From Nostoc sp. CHAB 5824 (GTDB lineage: Bacteria > Cyanobacteriota > Cyanobacteriia > Cyanobacteriales > Nostocaceae), in assembly GCF_020829665.1 (NCBI RefSeq), contig NZ_JAIVFT010000008.1:124001-188000 (forward strand): a DNA stretch of 64,000 nucleotides, in the 5' to 3' direction. The translations under genes and the position numbers were made by a program. Under the pieces are notes generated by a model, which saw only the letters and a program-made list of their open reading frames with translations, was not told where the DNA came from and did not search any database. Below, piece by piece: positions 36,035-45,177 of this stretch. Position 1 is the first letter of the stretch; every line of letters starts with the position of its first letter.

Positions 36035-37351
36035 ATGACATCCCCTGAGCCTCAAACTGATTTTGGAGAAAAAGCTCCACAAACCTCATTTGAGCCACCT
36101 TCTGGAAAACGGCGGTGGCTTTGGTTATTTTTAGCAGCACTACTATTGTTAGGGAGCGGAGCAACTCTAGTTTGGCGTTTGCTTACTCCGCAAAAATCAG
36201 CACCTTCAACTGTTAACGCTCAACCTCAAGGGGTAAGAGTTAAAATATCGACAGTACAAAGCGGCATTATTGAGGAAAGTTCAGATTTTATTGCTAGCCT
36301 AAAATCCCAGCGCTCAGTCACGCTCCAGCCGAGGATTCAGGGCCAAGTTACCCAGATATTTGTCAAATCGGGAGATCCAGTCGCACAAGGAGCGGCAATT
36401 CTCCAAGTAGATCCTACATCACAAGCAGCGATCGCTATTAACAATGCTGTGCCTCAAGGATTTTTATTGCAACTGGAAAATGCCCGCGCTACACTCAAAT
36501 CTCTGGAAGCACAACGACCATCCTACGTTGCAAATGTGCAATTGTACCAGCAGAACTACGAAAAATTTGTCACCCTAGCCCAGGAAGGAGCGGTGTCTCG
36601 ACAGACTCGCAATCAGTTTGCTGATAGGCTCGCCAATGCTAAGACTAATCTTGATGCAATTGATTCTAGAATTGCTGCACAACGAGCCAACATATTGCAG
36701 GCTGAAAAAACTTTGCAGCAAACTAATGTAAATATTCCTAAACAACAAGGGAACCTCCAGTCCGACAAAATTACCGCTCCCTTTAGTGGCACAGTTGGCA
36801 ACATTGCTGTGAAAGTAGGTGATTTAGTTAATACTTCCACACAATTAGTTAATATCACGCAAAATCGGCCTTTAGAAGTCAACATCTTTGTGCCGCTACA
36901 GCAAGGGCCCCAATTGCGTAAGGGAATGCCAGTAGAGGTTATGAATACACAAGGGCAAAAGCTGGGTAGAAGTAGGGTATTTTTCATTTCACCTAGTGCC
37001 AGTAATCAAACGCAAGAGATACTGATCAAAGCACTTTTTGACAACTCTAACGGTCAGTTACGTGCAGATCAATTGGTAAGGGCTAGAGTATTCTGGAATC
37101 AGCGCCCCGGAATTTTAATCCCCACAACAGCAATGACTCGTGTAGGTGGAGACACTTTTGTTTATGTAGTTGAAACAGAAAAATCTCACCTTGGTGTATC
37201 TCAACAAGTAGCTCGGCAAAAGCGAGTGAAGCTAGGCGAGATCAAAGATAATAAGTACCAAGTTATTGAAGGATTACAGCCAGAAGATAAAGTTATTATC
37301 TCAGGCTTGCTCAATCTTAGAGATGGTGTTGCGATCGCTCCAGAATCTTAA
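36035..37351 (+). CDS. RND efflux adaptor (AcrA/HlyD family)
   Basis: The 438-aa periplasmic adaptor has an N-terminal anchor (about 26-48, RRWLWLFLAALLLLGSGATL), a lipoyl half (VTLQPRIQGQVTQIFVKSGD), a coiled-coil hairpin (about 140-240), the second lipoyl half (ITAPFSGTVGNIAVKVGDLV), then beta-barrel and membrane-proximal domains. It lies 64 bp upstream of the RND pump gene on the same strand, so they form an AcrAB-type pair. An outer-membrane channel is not in the window. Confidence 0.95.
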   Translation: MTSPEPQTDFGEKAPQTSFEPPSGKRRWLWLFLAALLLLGSGATLVWRLLTPQKSAPSTVNAQPQGVRVKISTVQSGIIEESSDFIASLKSQRSVTLQPRIQGQVTQIFVKSGDPVAQGAAILQVDPTSQAAIAINNAVPQGFLLQLENARATLKSLEAQRPSYVANVQLYQQNYEKFVTLAQEGAVSRQTRNQFADRLANAKTNLDAIDSRIAAQRANILQAEKTLQQTNVNIPKQQGNLQSDKITAPFSGTVGNIAVKVGDLVNTSTQLVNITQNRPLEVNIFVPLQQGPQLRKGMPVEVMNTQGQKLGRSRVFFISPSASNQTQEILIKALFDNSNGQLRADQLVRARVFWNQRPGILIPTTAMTRVGGDTFVYVVETEKSHLGVSQQVARQKRVKLGEIKDNKYQVIEGLQPEDKVIISGLLNLRDGVAIAPES

Positions 37352-37415
37352 AAATGGATGCTAAATTGTAGTATGTGACTGCCAGCATACTACCAAATAC
37401 CTACCATCAATTCCC

Positions 37416-40400
37416 ATGTTTGTTGATTTCTTTATTAAGCGACCTGTATTTGCAAGTGTTTGCTCTATTATCATTTTGTTGGTAGGAGCCATTAGTATCC
37501 CGACACTACCCACAGATCAATATCCAGAGATCAGCCCAACTCAAATTAACGTTACAGCTAACTATGTCGGTGCTAATGCTGAAGTAGTAGAAAATACCGT
37601 CACGACTATCTTAGAGCGGCAGATTAATGGCGTTGAAGGCATGAAGTACATGACTTCAAATAGCAGCAACAATGGCAATAGTACGATTACAGTTACATTT
37701 GACGCATCGCGCAACAAAGATATTGCAGCAGTCGATGTGCAAAATCGTGTGTCGATCGCCCAACCGCTCTTACCAGAAGTTGTGCAGCAAACTGGAGTCA
37801 CTGTCACTAAGCAATCTAACAACATTCTCTTAGCGATCGGGCTGTACTCGGATAATAAAGAATACGACAACGTTTTTTTAAGTAACTATGCCGACCTCTA
37901 CATAGTAGATGCCCTCAAAAGAATCAAAGGTGTAGGTGAGGTGCAGATTTTTGGGGAACGCCGCTATGCGATGCGCTTGTGGCTCAACCCCAACAGCCTT
38001 GCTAGTCGTAACCTCACCCCCCAAGATGTGATCGATGCACTCAATGAGCAAAACTTACAGGTGGGGGCTGGGCAAATTGGGCAGCAGCCAACATTACCAG
38101 ATCAGATGTATCAAATCGATTTGCAAGCTGTTGGCAGACTAAGTGGGGCAACGGAATTTGCCGACATGGTGATCAAGACATCTGAGAATGGCACGCTGGT
38201 AAAGTTGAAAGATGTGGGTCGGGCGGAATTGGGAGCAGAAAATTACAGTACTTTTCTGCGATTTAGAGGCAACGAAGGTGTGGGTCTAGGGATATTTCCC
38301 AGTCCTGGCAGTAACGCTTTAGACGTTGCTAGGGCAGTTAAAACCGAAATGCTGCGGCTGGAGCAAAGTTTTCCCCCAGGACTGAAATATCAGGTGGCGT
38401 TTGATACAACACTTTTTGTGGAAGCGTCGCTAGCAGAAGTAGTTAAGACGTTGATAGAAGCGATCGCTCTGGTCGTTTTAGTAATTTATATCTTCTTGCA
38501 GGACTGGCGGACGACGCTGATTCCGGTGGTTGTCGTTCCCCTAACCTTGATTGGTACTTTTGCCTTTATCAAGGTTTTTGGATTTTCGATCAACACTCTG
38601 ACCATGTTTGGTTTAACTTTGGCAACGGGATTGGTGGTTGATGACGCAATTGTAATTGTTGAGAATATCTCTCGCTTAATTGAGAATGAGGAGATGTCGC
38701 CCCGCCAAGCTGCCTCTGAGTCAATGCGGGAGCTGTTTGGGGCAGTGATTGCAACTTCCCTAGTGATAATGGCTGTATTTGTGCCCGTGGCATTCTTCCC
38801 AGGAGCTACAGGACAGATATATAAGCAATTTGCACTGACGATCGCTTTTTCAATGGCGATTTCTACCTTTCTGGCCATTACCCTGACTCCTTCTCTCTCA
38901 GCCTTGCTACTGCGTCCAGGGCAAAGACCACGCGGTTGGTTGGGCTGGATTTTTGAGCGGGTTAACAGGTTTCTTGATTGGATGCGTAGGGGGTATGAAC
39001 AAATACTCAAGCGTTTGACAAAGATGAGTGCGATCGTAGTGGGGGTATTTATATTGTCCTTAGGGGTGACGGGTTGGCTTTACATCAGCGTACCTACAGC
39101 GTTTATCCCTGATGACGACCAAGGTTATTTCATCACCATTATCCAAGGGCCAGAGGGAGTTTCACTCAACTACACTAGCGAAGTCATGGCTAAGGTAGAA
39201 AAAGAAATCCTCAAATTGCCAGAAGTCACAGGTACTTTCGCCATCGGTGGCTTTGGTTTTAGCGGTAACTCTGCCAATAGTGGTGCGATCTTTTCCACTC
39301 TTCAGCCTTGGGAAAAGCGTCACGAACCGGGACAGTCAGCACAGGCAATCATTGGTAAGTTGGCTGGAGTGTTTGGGGCAATTCCCGAAGCAAGAATTTT
39401 CCCGGTGAATCCACCATCTATTCAAGGTTTAGGCAGTTTCGGCGGTTTCCAGTTTGAGCTACAAGACAGAACAGGGAACAGTGGTTTAAATAACTTAGTG
39501 CAAGTTATGGGTCAGTTACTCGAACGCGGTAATCAGACGCCAGGATTGCAAGCTGTGTTTAGCACTTTTAGCGCAAATACACCGCAGATGTTAATTGAAG
39601 TAGACCGTAACAAAGCTAAATCCCTGCAAGTTGGAGTAAACGATATCTTTAATACCCTACAGGCTTACTTGGGTTCGCGGTATGTCAACGACTTTAATTT
39701 GCTACAACGAACTTACCGGGTGTATGTTCAAGCGGACGCTCAGTTTCGCTCTAACCCTGCGGATATCGGTAAATTATACGTGCGTTCTGCTAATAATCAG
39801 ATGATTCCCCTAAACAATCTTGTGAAAATTACTTCTGCTACCGGGGCGCAAACGATTAATCATTACAACTTGTTCCGCTCCATTGAAATCAACGGTTCCG
39901 CCGCTCCTGGTTATAGTTCCGGTGAAGCAACAGTAGCGATGGAGCAACTAGCAAAGAAGGTTTTGCCAGCAAGTATGGGCTATGAATGGTCGGGAATCGT
40001 TGCCGAAGAAAAACAGTCTGGCGGTCTAGCGCCCCTGATTTTTGGATTGGGACTTGTCTTTGTCTTTTTGGTGTTGGCTGCTCAGTACGAGAACTATGTT
40101 GACCCACTAATTATTATGCTGTCAGTTCCCCTAGCTATTTTGGGGGCGTTGTCGGCGCAGATGTTGCGGGGTTTAGCTAACGATGTATTTTGCCAGGTTG
40201 GTTTAGTAATGCTGATTGGTCTGGCAAGTAAAAATGCCATTCTGATTGTGGAATTTGCCAACCAACTGCAAGAGCGGGGTCTTTCAATTACCAGAGCAGC
40301 AGTGCAAGCATCACAAGAACGCTTACGACCTATCCTGATGACTTCCTTCGCCTTTATCTTGGGTATTTGGCCATTGGTAAATCCCGAAGGAGCAGGAGCA

Positions 40401-40589
40401 GCTAGCAGAAAATCTCTTGGTACTGCGATCGCTGGCGGTACAATTGTCTCTACTTTCTTGACTCTGTTTTTTGTACCAATTTTATATATCGTGATTGGCA
40501 AAATTCGCGATCGCTTGAGTCCACGTCGTCAGCCTCATGAGCTAGATGATAGTCAAGATAGCAAAGTTCCTTCTACCAGCCATCGGTAA
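37416..40589 (+). CDS. RND family multidrug efflux pump (HAE1/AcrB-like)
   Basis: The 1057-aa inner-membrane pump starts FVDFFIKRPVFASVCSIIIL and has 12 helices with two large periplasmic loops. Key proton-relay residues are present: the double Asp in GLTLATGLVVDDAIVIVENI (about 407-408) and the Lys in GLASKNAILIVEFANQL (about 945). Porter-domain segments (YMTSNSSNNGNSTITVTFD; IFGERRYAMRLWLNP) match AcrB-type drug exporters rather than metal pumps. With 36035..37351 it forms an envelope-spanning efflux system. Confidence 0.96.
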   Translation: MFVDFFIKRPVFASVCSIIILLVGAISIPTLPTDQYPEISPTQINVTANYVGANAEVVENTVTTILERQINGVEGMKYMTSNSSNNGNSTITVTFDASRNKDIAAVDVQNRVSIAQPLLPEVVQQTGVTVTKQSNNILLAIGLYSDNKEYDNVFLSNYADLYIVDALKRIKGVGEVQIFGERRYAMRLWLNPNSLASRNLTPQDVIDALNEQNLQVGAGQIGQQPTLPDQMYQIDLQAVGRLSGATEFADMVIKTSENGTLVKLKDVGRAELGAENYSTFLRFRGNEGVGLGIFPSPGSNALDVARAVKTEMLRLEQSFPPGLKYQVAFDTTLFVEASLAEVVKTLIEAIALVVLVIYIFLQDWRTTLIPVVVVPLTLIGTFAFIKVFGFSINTLTMFGLTLATGLVVDDAIVIVENISRLIENEEMSPRQAASESMRELFGAVIATSLVIMAVFVPVAFFPGATGQIYKQFALTIAFSMAISTFLAITLTPSLSALLLRPGQRPRGWLGWIFERVNRFLDWMRRGYEQILKRLTKMSAIVVGVFILSLGVTGWLYISVPTAFIPDDDQGYFITIIQGPEGVSLNYTSEVMAKVEKEILKLPEVTGTFAIGGFGFSGNSANSGAIFSTLQPWEKRHEPGQSAQAIIGKLAGVFGAIPEARIFPVNPPSIQGLGSFGGFQFELQDRTGNSGLNNLVQVMGQLLERGNQTPGLQAVFSTFSANTPQMLIEVDRNKAKSLQVGVNDIFNTLQAYLGSRYVNDFNLLQRTYRVYVQADAQFRSNPADIGKLYVRSANNQMIPLNNLVKITSATGAQTINHYNLFRSIEINGSAAPGYSSGEATVAMEQLAKKVLPASMGYEWSGIVAEEKQSGGLAPLIFGLGLVFVFLVLAAQYENYVDPLIIMLSVPLAILGALSAQMLRGLANDVFCQVGLVMLIGLASKNAILIVEFANQLQERGLSITRAAVQASQERLRPILMTSFAFILGIWPLVNPEGAGAASRKSLGTAIAGGTIVSTFLTLFFVPILYIVIGKIRDRLSPRRQPHELDDSQDSKVPSTSHR

Positions 40590-40597
40590 AAAAGGAG

Positions 40598-40617
40598 AGA
40601 CGCGATTAATCGCGTCT
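40598..40617 (+). terminator. Perfect palindrome after the RND gene
   Basis: The 20-bp palindrome AGACGCGATTAATCGCGTCT lies 9 bp after the stop. It could terminate the RND transcript, but the sequence resembles a common dispersed palindrome and no T-run follows. Confidence 0.55.
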
Positions 40618-40628
40618 GTACGTTAAGA

Positions 40629-40690
40629 GTTAGTACATTTACCTGATGACTGATGACTGAAAACCCGTCAACAGTCAACAGTTAACGACC
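40629..40690. repeat. TAAGCTG-MITE core fragment in reverse orientation
   Basis: AGTACATTTACCTGATGACT followed by GATGACTGAAAACCCGTCAA and CAGTCAACAGTTAACGAC is the reverse complement of the core of copies M1-M3. The element ends are missing. It directly precedes array T2. Confidence 0.7.
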
Positions 40691-40706
40691 CAATAGAGTG
40701 TAAGCG

Positions 40707-40916
40707 ATGGCATTTGCTTGTTGAGCGATGGCATTTGCTTGTTGAGCGATGGCATTTGCTTGTTGAGCGACAGCATTTGCTTGTTGAGCGATTACATTTG
40801 CTTGTTGAGCGTAAGCATTTGCTTGTTGAGCGTAAGCATTTGCTTGTTGAGCGATTACATTTGCTTGTTGAGCGATTACATTTGCTTGTTGAGCGTAAGC
40901 ATTTGCTTGTTGAGAG
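40707..40916. repeat. 21-bp tandem array with constant 17-mer and variable tetramer (T2)
   Basis: Ten units of exactly 21 bp each consist of a 4-nt block followed by the constant CATTTGCTTGTTGAGCG. The block reads in order ATGG, ATGG, ATGG, ACAG, ATTA, TAAG, TAAG, ATTA, ATTA, TAAG. Variation is confined to this block (the last unit ends GAGAG). The array ends 61 bp before the SDR start codon. Open frames through it on both strands follow from 21 being a multiple of 3 and are not genes. Confidence 0.93.
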
Positions 40917-40977
40917 TGATTCAGGAATCAAATGGGATTGCTATATATTAATAACTGAAACAACAACAGGTGAATCT

Positions 40978-41730
40978 ATGGCATCAATAGCCGGAAAAGT
41001 TGCAATTATTACTGGTGCATCGCGGGGAATTGGACGAGCGATCGCACTCAAGTTAGCTGGTAACGGCGCATCTATTGTCGTTAACTATGCGGGTAATGCA
41101 GGCAAAGCACAGGAAGTTGTTGCAGAAATCGAAAAGTTGGGAGTAAAGGTGGGAGTAAAGGCGATCGCTGTACAAGCTGATGTTAGCAAAGTACCCGACA
41201 TCCAACGGTTATTTGAAGAAACACTTGAACGCTTTGGTAAAGTGGATATTTTGGTCAACAACGCCGGAATCGCCTTCTATAAACCAATTACTCAGGTGAG
41301 TGAAGAAGATTTTGACGCGATTTTTGCGATTAACGTCAAAGGCACTTTTTTTGCTTGTCAACAAGCCGCGCAACATATATCAGAAGGAGGACGGATTATC
41401 AACTTTTCCTCATCAACTACGGCGATGATGTTGCCAACTTATAGTGCCTATGTAGGAACTAAGGGTGCTGTTGAACAAATCACGCGGGTACTAGCTAAAG
41501 AATTGGGTGCAAAGGCGATCGCAGTTAATGTTATTTCTCCTGGCCCCACCGATACAGAACTGTTTCGAGAAGGCAAAACACAAGAACAGATAGACCGTTT
41601 GGCCCAAATGGCTGCGTTTGGCAAACTGGGAGATGTGCAAGAAATCGCCGACGTAGTAGCATTTCTCGCTAGCGACGAAGCTAGGTGGATCACTGGGCAA
41701 AACATCCGTGTAAACGGTGGAATCGCGTGA
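40978..41730 (+). CDS. SDR oxidoreductase (3-oxoacyl-ACP reductase-like)
   Basis: The 250-aa protein (ATG 40978, with AGGTG 8 bp upstream) has the classical SDR glycine motif TGASRGIGRAIALKL (about 13-27), the NNAG motif (VDILVNNAGIAF), the catalytic Ser (INFSSSTT) and YxxxK (YSAYVGTKG). The end (AFLASDEARWITGQNIRVNG) is typical of classical SDRs. A longer frame into array T2 only translates the repeats. NADPH-dependent reduction of a ketone or aldehyde is likely; substrate unknown. Confidence 0.93.
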   Translation: MASIAGKVAIITGASRGIGRAIALKLAGNGASIVVNYAGNAGKAQEVVAEIEKLGVKVGVKAIAVQADVSKVPDIQRLFEETLERFGKVDILVNNAGIAFYKPITQVSEEDFDAIFAINVKGTFFACQQAAQHISEGGRIINFSSSTTAMMLPTYSAYVGTKGAVEQITRVLAKELGAKAIAVNVISPGPTDTELFREGKTQEQIDRLAQMAAFGKLGDVQEIADVVAFLASDEARWITGQNIRVNGGIA

Positions 41731-41745
41731 ATTGAAGGGGATTGA

Positions 41746-41822
41746 TGACTGTTGACTGTTGACTGTTGACTGTTGACTGATGACTGATGACTGTTGACTG
41801 ATGACTGATGACTGATGACTAA
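41746..41822. repeat. Heptamer array (TGACTGW) upstream of the ABM gene
   Basis: Eleven 7-bp units TGACTGT or TGACTGA, with the last TGACTAA; the seventh base reads T,T,T,T,A,A,T,A,A,A,A. Such heptameric STRRs are known in heterocystous cyanobacteria. Confidence 0.85.
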
Positions 41823-41833
41823 GGAGTTATTCT

Positions 41834-41927
41834 CCTTGTCCCCTTGTCCCCTTGTCCCCTTGTCCCCTTGTCCCCTTGTCCCCTTGTCCCCTTGTCCCCT
41901 TGTCCCCTTGTCCCCTTGTCCCCTTGT
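41834..41927. repeat. Octamer array (CCTTGTCC)
   Basis: About twelve head-to-tail CCTTGTCC units lie just after the heptamer array and 51 bp upstream of the ABM start. They open frames on both strands that translate as low-complexity Pro/Leu/Ser or Gly/Thr repeats; these are not genes. Confidence 0.85.
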
Positions 41928-41978
41928 TTCCTCATCTTCCCCAATCCCCAGTTCCCAGCCGCTTTAAGAGTTATCAAA

Positions 41979-42614
41979 ATGCCTACCATAGCCAAGAACA
42001 ACGATGTAATTACGGTCATAATTATCTTTGCAGTCGAACCTGAACGTCAGCAGGAACTGATAGATAACATTGTGGAATTTCTCGAAACTGTTGTAAAGCA
42101 GCCTGGGTTTATCTCATCCAGCATTCACAAAAGTATAGATGGCGTGCGGGTGATGAATTATGCCCAGTGGAAAACTCAGGAAGACTACCAAGCATTTGTG
42201 AACAATTCTGAAATCAAAAAGCTCGGAGCAAAGGTTTTTCAGTTTCACATCCACGAGTCCCATGTCTACGAAGTCGTCGTTTCCCTGCCAGATGATGCCA
42301 CACTCAAAATTACCAAAGGTGGTTTGATTCACCTTGCAGAATTCCGGGTAAAGCCAGAAAATCAGCAACGCTTGGTGGAATTGGAGAGGGAATACCTACC
42401 ACTTGGATTACAAAATCCAGGACTTATATCAGGAAATTTTCACCGTTCCCTAGATGGCGTACACAATGTCAACTATGGTCAATGGCGCAGCTTTGCAGAT
42501 TTCGAGGAACTCCTCAAAGATCCAAAGTATGCACCCTTAGCTGAATATTGGCAAGGTCTAGCTGAAAACGAGTTTCATCTCTACGAGGTTGTGTTCACCG
42601 AACCTGCTGATTGA
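41979..42614 (+). CDS. Protein with two tandem ABM (antibiotic biosynthesis monooxygenase-like) domains
   Basis: The 211-aa product (ATG 41979) has two ferredoxin-like ABM repeats: about 8-100 (ITVIIIFAVEPERQQELIDN ... PGFISSSIHKSIDGVRVMNY) and about 112-205 (GLIHLAEFRVKPENQQRLVE ... NPGLISGNFHRSLDGVHNVN). The two halves align with each other, an internal duplication that replaces the usual homodimer. Heme degradation or quinone-monooxygenase-like activity is possible, but no metal ligand set is visible. The longer frame starting in the octamer array is rejected. Confidence 0.88.
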   Translation: MPTIAKNNDVITVIIIFAVEPERQQELIDNIVEFLETVVKQPGFISSSIHKSIDGVRVMNYAQWKTQEDYQAFVNNSEIKKLGAKVFQFHIHESHVYEVVVSLPDDATLKITKGGLIHLAEFRVKPENQQRLVELEREYLPLGLQNPGLISGNFHRSLDGVHNVNYGQWRSFADFEELLKDPKYAPLAEYWQGLAENEFHLYEVVFTEPAD

Positions 42615-42681
42615 TTGGAATCTAAGTACAGCATTTCATTAATTCATAGCAAATTAAAGAAAGGCAATACCCTGCAATGGC

Positions 42682-42849
42682 AATGCGTCGGCTTGCATTG
42701 TTAATGCGTCGGCTTGCATTGTTAATGCATCGGCTTGTATTGTTAATGCATCGGCTTGTATTGTTAATGCATCGGCTTGTATTGTTAATGCATCGGCTTG
42801 CATTGTTAATGCGTCGGCTTGCATTGTTAATGCATTCCCCTGCATTAAA
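42682..42849. repeat. 21-bp tandem array with short inverted arms (T3)
   Basis: Seven full 21-bp units (AATGCRTCGGCTTGYATT plus GTT) and one degenerate unit. Each unit has inverted arms AATGC/GCATT; when the first R changes to A the Y usually becomes T (units 3-5), keeping a G-U pair in RNA. The array lies between the ABM gene and the rubrerythrin gene. The rest of the 42615-43174 gap is AT-rich without a gene. Confidence 0.9.
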
Positions 42850-43174
42850 AACGCTACGCTTTTACGCAAAACTGTACTAAGTTAGTAGGGTAGGCATTGT
42901 CAGTTTTGTCAAGGTCAGTCAGAGTTAAACTGCAACTTTCATTGATTTGAGCTTTTTGCTAAAAACCTCAAGTGTATATTCAGAATAAAATTTGTCAGAT
43001 GCAAAAGTTTTCAGTTTTATAATTGTTCAAGACTAGCTAACAAAACGGGTTACTAAATATGAGCCAATCAAATTTGTATAAAACGTTTCTAAAATTGTAC
43101 AAAGAATGGCTCATTTATCCGGTTATAGAGTCTGTATTTTCACCCTAAATATCACTTCGCAGGCATCCAAAATT

Positions 43175-43888
43175 ATGGATTTGTCCAATTTTACTACTCT
43201 TCAAAACTTAGAAGCTGCTTTCGGTGGTGAATCGATGGCAAATCGCAAGTATCTGTTTTTTGCTGACGTGGCGCGTAAACTTGGGTTTACAGACTTAGCG
43301 AAACTTTTTAAAGAAACAGCAGACCAAGAAACTGAACACGCTTTTGCACATTTTAAATTGCTGCATCCAGAACTTGTAGTAGAAGATTCAGGTGCTTTAA
43401 CTGATGAACAAAAGCGGGAAATTGTATCTCGCTGTTTATCTTTGGCAATTGAAGGAGAAACTTACGAATATACCACAATGTATCCTGAGTTTGCCGCAGA
43501 TGCTCAACGCGAGCGCGACAATCCCGCGGCTGAAGAATTTCTCAAACAAGTTAAAGAATCAACCGATCATGCGAACACATTTCGGGAAGCTGCACACCGT
43601 TTTGGCTTGTTAAAATCTATCGAAAACTACCATGCAGATCGCTACACTGAAGCCTTAGAAGTATTAAATGGAGGACAAACAGCAACCAGAGTTGCAGGTG
43701 AAGATCCTAAAACTCGGAAATGGATTTGTAGACAATGCAGCATGATTTACGATCCGGTTGCTGGCGATCCTGATTCGGGAATTGCACCTGGTACGCCTTT
43801 TGAAGAAATTCCCGACGACTGGGAATGCCCGATTTGCGGTGCTAGCAAAAAAACCTTTAAACCATTTGAGGAAAAAGTTGCAGCTTAA
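43175..43888 (+). CDS. rbrA: Rubrerythrin with C-terminal rubredoxin domain
   Basis: The 237-aa protein (ATG 43175) has a ferritin-like diiron domain (Glu in [12 protein letters not shown], Glu and His in [11 protein letters not shown], Glu in IEGETYEY and [11 protein letters not shown]) and a C-terminal rubredoxin domain with two CxxC pairs ([11 protein letters not shown] and [11 protein letters not shown], Cys about 184/187 and 217/220). It reduces peroxide using electrons passed to the rubredoxin iron. In Anabaena a related RbrA protects heterocyst nitrogenase from H2O2. A longer in-frame ATG at 43106 is less likely. Confidence 0.93.
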   Translation: MDLSNFTTLQNLEAAFGGESMANRKYLFFADVARKLGFTDLAKLFKETADQETEHAFAHFKLLHPELVVEDSGALTDEQKREIVSRCLSLAIEGETYEYTTMYPEFAADAQRERDNPAAEEFLKQVKESTDHANTFREAAHRFGLLKSIENYHADRYTEALEVLNGGQTATRVAGEDPKTRKWICRQCSMIYDPVAGDPDSGIAPGTPFEEIPDDWECPICGASKKTFKPFEEKVAA

Positions 43889-43923
43889 GACGACAATCAA
43901 TTAGGCACTCTTTTTAGCACATA

Positions 43924-43955
43924 AACGCGAAGCATCTCTTAAGACGCTTCGCGTT
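43924..43955 (+). terminator. Terminator-like hairpin after rubrerythrin
   Basis: The perfect 10-bp stem AACGCGAAGC/GCTTCGCGTT with a 12-base loop lies 35 bp after the stop. TTCTTGATTATTT follows, a weak U-run. It separates the rubrerythrin and MFS genes. Confidence 0.7.
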
Positions 43956-43983
43956 CTTGATTATTTATACACAGGGTAGGATC

Positions 43984-45177
43984 ATGAATTCACCAGAAGA
44001 TAACAGTCAATTTAAACGACAGAGGCCAATTTATCTAGAGCTAAATTTTCAGATTATTTGTGCAGTTGCCTTGATTGCTGTTATCGGAGTTTCTAGTGTG
44101 ACTCCGGCTTTTCCCAAGTTAGCTAAAGACTTAAGCATCAACCCGAAGAATTTGGGTTTATTAATTACAGCTTTTACATTACCATCTCTGATTTTAGGGC
44201 CAATTATTGGTATTCTTGCCGATAGATGGGGCAGAAAGAGAATTATTGTGCCTTCACTATTTTTATTTGGCATAGCTGGTACAGCTTGCGCCTTTGCCCG
44301 CGATTTTAATTTATTGCTATGGTTGCGTTTGCTGCAAGGAATTGGTGCTGCTTCTTTGCTTTCTCTGAGTATCACCTTAATCGGCGATTTATATACGGGA
44401 GACAGACGGATTACTGCAATGGGTTACAATGCAAGTATTAGCAGCGTTGGTACAGCAAGTTATCCAATAATCGGTGGCGCATTAGCAACAATGGGCTGGT
44501 ATTATCCCTTCATGCTGCCCATATTAGCGATACCTCTTGGGTTACTGGTATTGTTTGCACTCAAGAATCCAGAACCAAAAGGCAAACGCAATCTCCAACA
44601 GTATTTAAGCAATGCCGTAAAAGTTCTCAAAAATCGTCAGCTATTTGGACTTTTTATTGCCAGTGCTGCTAACTTTGTTTTCCTTTATGGCGCTTACGTT
44701 ACCTATTTACCACAGCTAATTAACGATACCTTCAAAGCGCCGCCTACCATTATTGGATTGCTACTTTCTAGTGTTTCTGTAGCAATTACCATCACAGCTT
44801 CCCAATTAGGTAGATTAGCTAGAAGATTTACTGGCACAAGTTTAATTAGTGCATCTTATGTTTTTTATGCTTTAGCTATGTTAATAGTTCCCTTTGTGTC
44901 AAATATCTGGTTACTATTAATCCCAAGTACAATTTTTGGTATTGGGCTTGGTATTGGTTTTCCTACTATCCAAACACTTTTAGCAGATTTAGCACCAAAA
45001 GAATATTTAGCGACGATCATATCGGTAAACGGGACATTCTATGGATTAGGGCAAACATTAGGGCCGTTGTTAATGGGCTATGCCTTTGGTTTTGGCGGAA
45101 TTAATAGCGTATTTTATGCGGCGACTGGTTTTGCAGTTCTGATATTTTTTGTGTTTAGGTATTGCACTTGTGTCTGA
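43984..45177 (+). CDS. MFS transporter (Bcr/CflA-like drug exporter)
   Basis: The 397-aa protein (ATG 43984, AGGATC just upstream) has about 12 helices and the MFS motif A GILADRWGRKRIIVPSLFLF between helices 2 and 3. GLGIGFPTIQTLLADLAPKE is typical of Bcr/CflA drug exporters. The C-terminus ends FRYCTCV, with the stop codon TGA overlapping the left edge of an ATATC...GGACA-type element, so the natural tail may have been trimmed. Confidence 0.92.
   Translation: MNSPEDNSQFKRQRPIYLELNFQIICAVALIAVIGVSSVTPAFPKLAKDLSINPKNLGLLITAFTLPSLILGPIIGILADRWGRKRIIVPSLFLFGIAGTACAFARDFNLLLWLRLLQGIGAASLLSLSITLIGDLYTGDRRITAMGYNASISSVGTASYPIIGGALATMGWYYPFMLPILAIPLGLLVLFALKNPEPKGKRNLQQYLSNAVKVLKNRQLFGLFIASAANFVFLYGAYVTYLPQLINDTFKAPPTIIGLLLSSVSVAITITASQLGRLARRFTGTSLISASYVFYALAMLIVPFVSNIWLLLIPSTIFGIGLGIGFPTIQTLLADLAPKEYLATIISVNGTFYGLGQTLGPLLMGYAFGFGGINSVFYAATGFAVLIFFVFRYCTCV

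Noticed and set aside
40707..40916. CRISPR-like array with repeats and short variable spacers
   Set aside because: Repeats are 17 nt and variable parts only 4 nt with four recurring values; spacers must be unique and about 30 nt. No cas genes are present.
40714..40977. N-terminal extension of the SDR (LLVER repeats)
   Set aside because: It only translates array T2; the SDR fold begins at ATG 40978, which has a ribosome-site-like AGGTG.
41844..41978. N-terminal extension of the ABM protein (Ser-Pro-Cys-Pro-Leu repeats)
   Set aside because: It translates the CCTTGTCC octamers; the domain starts just after ATG 41979.
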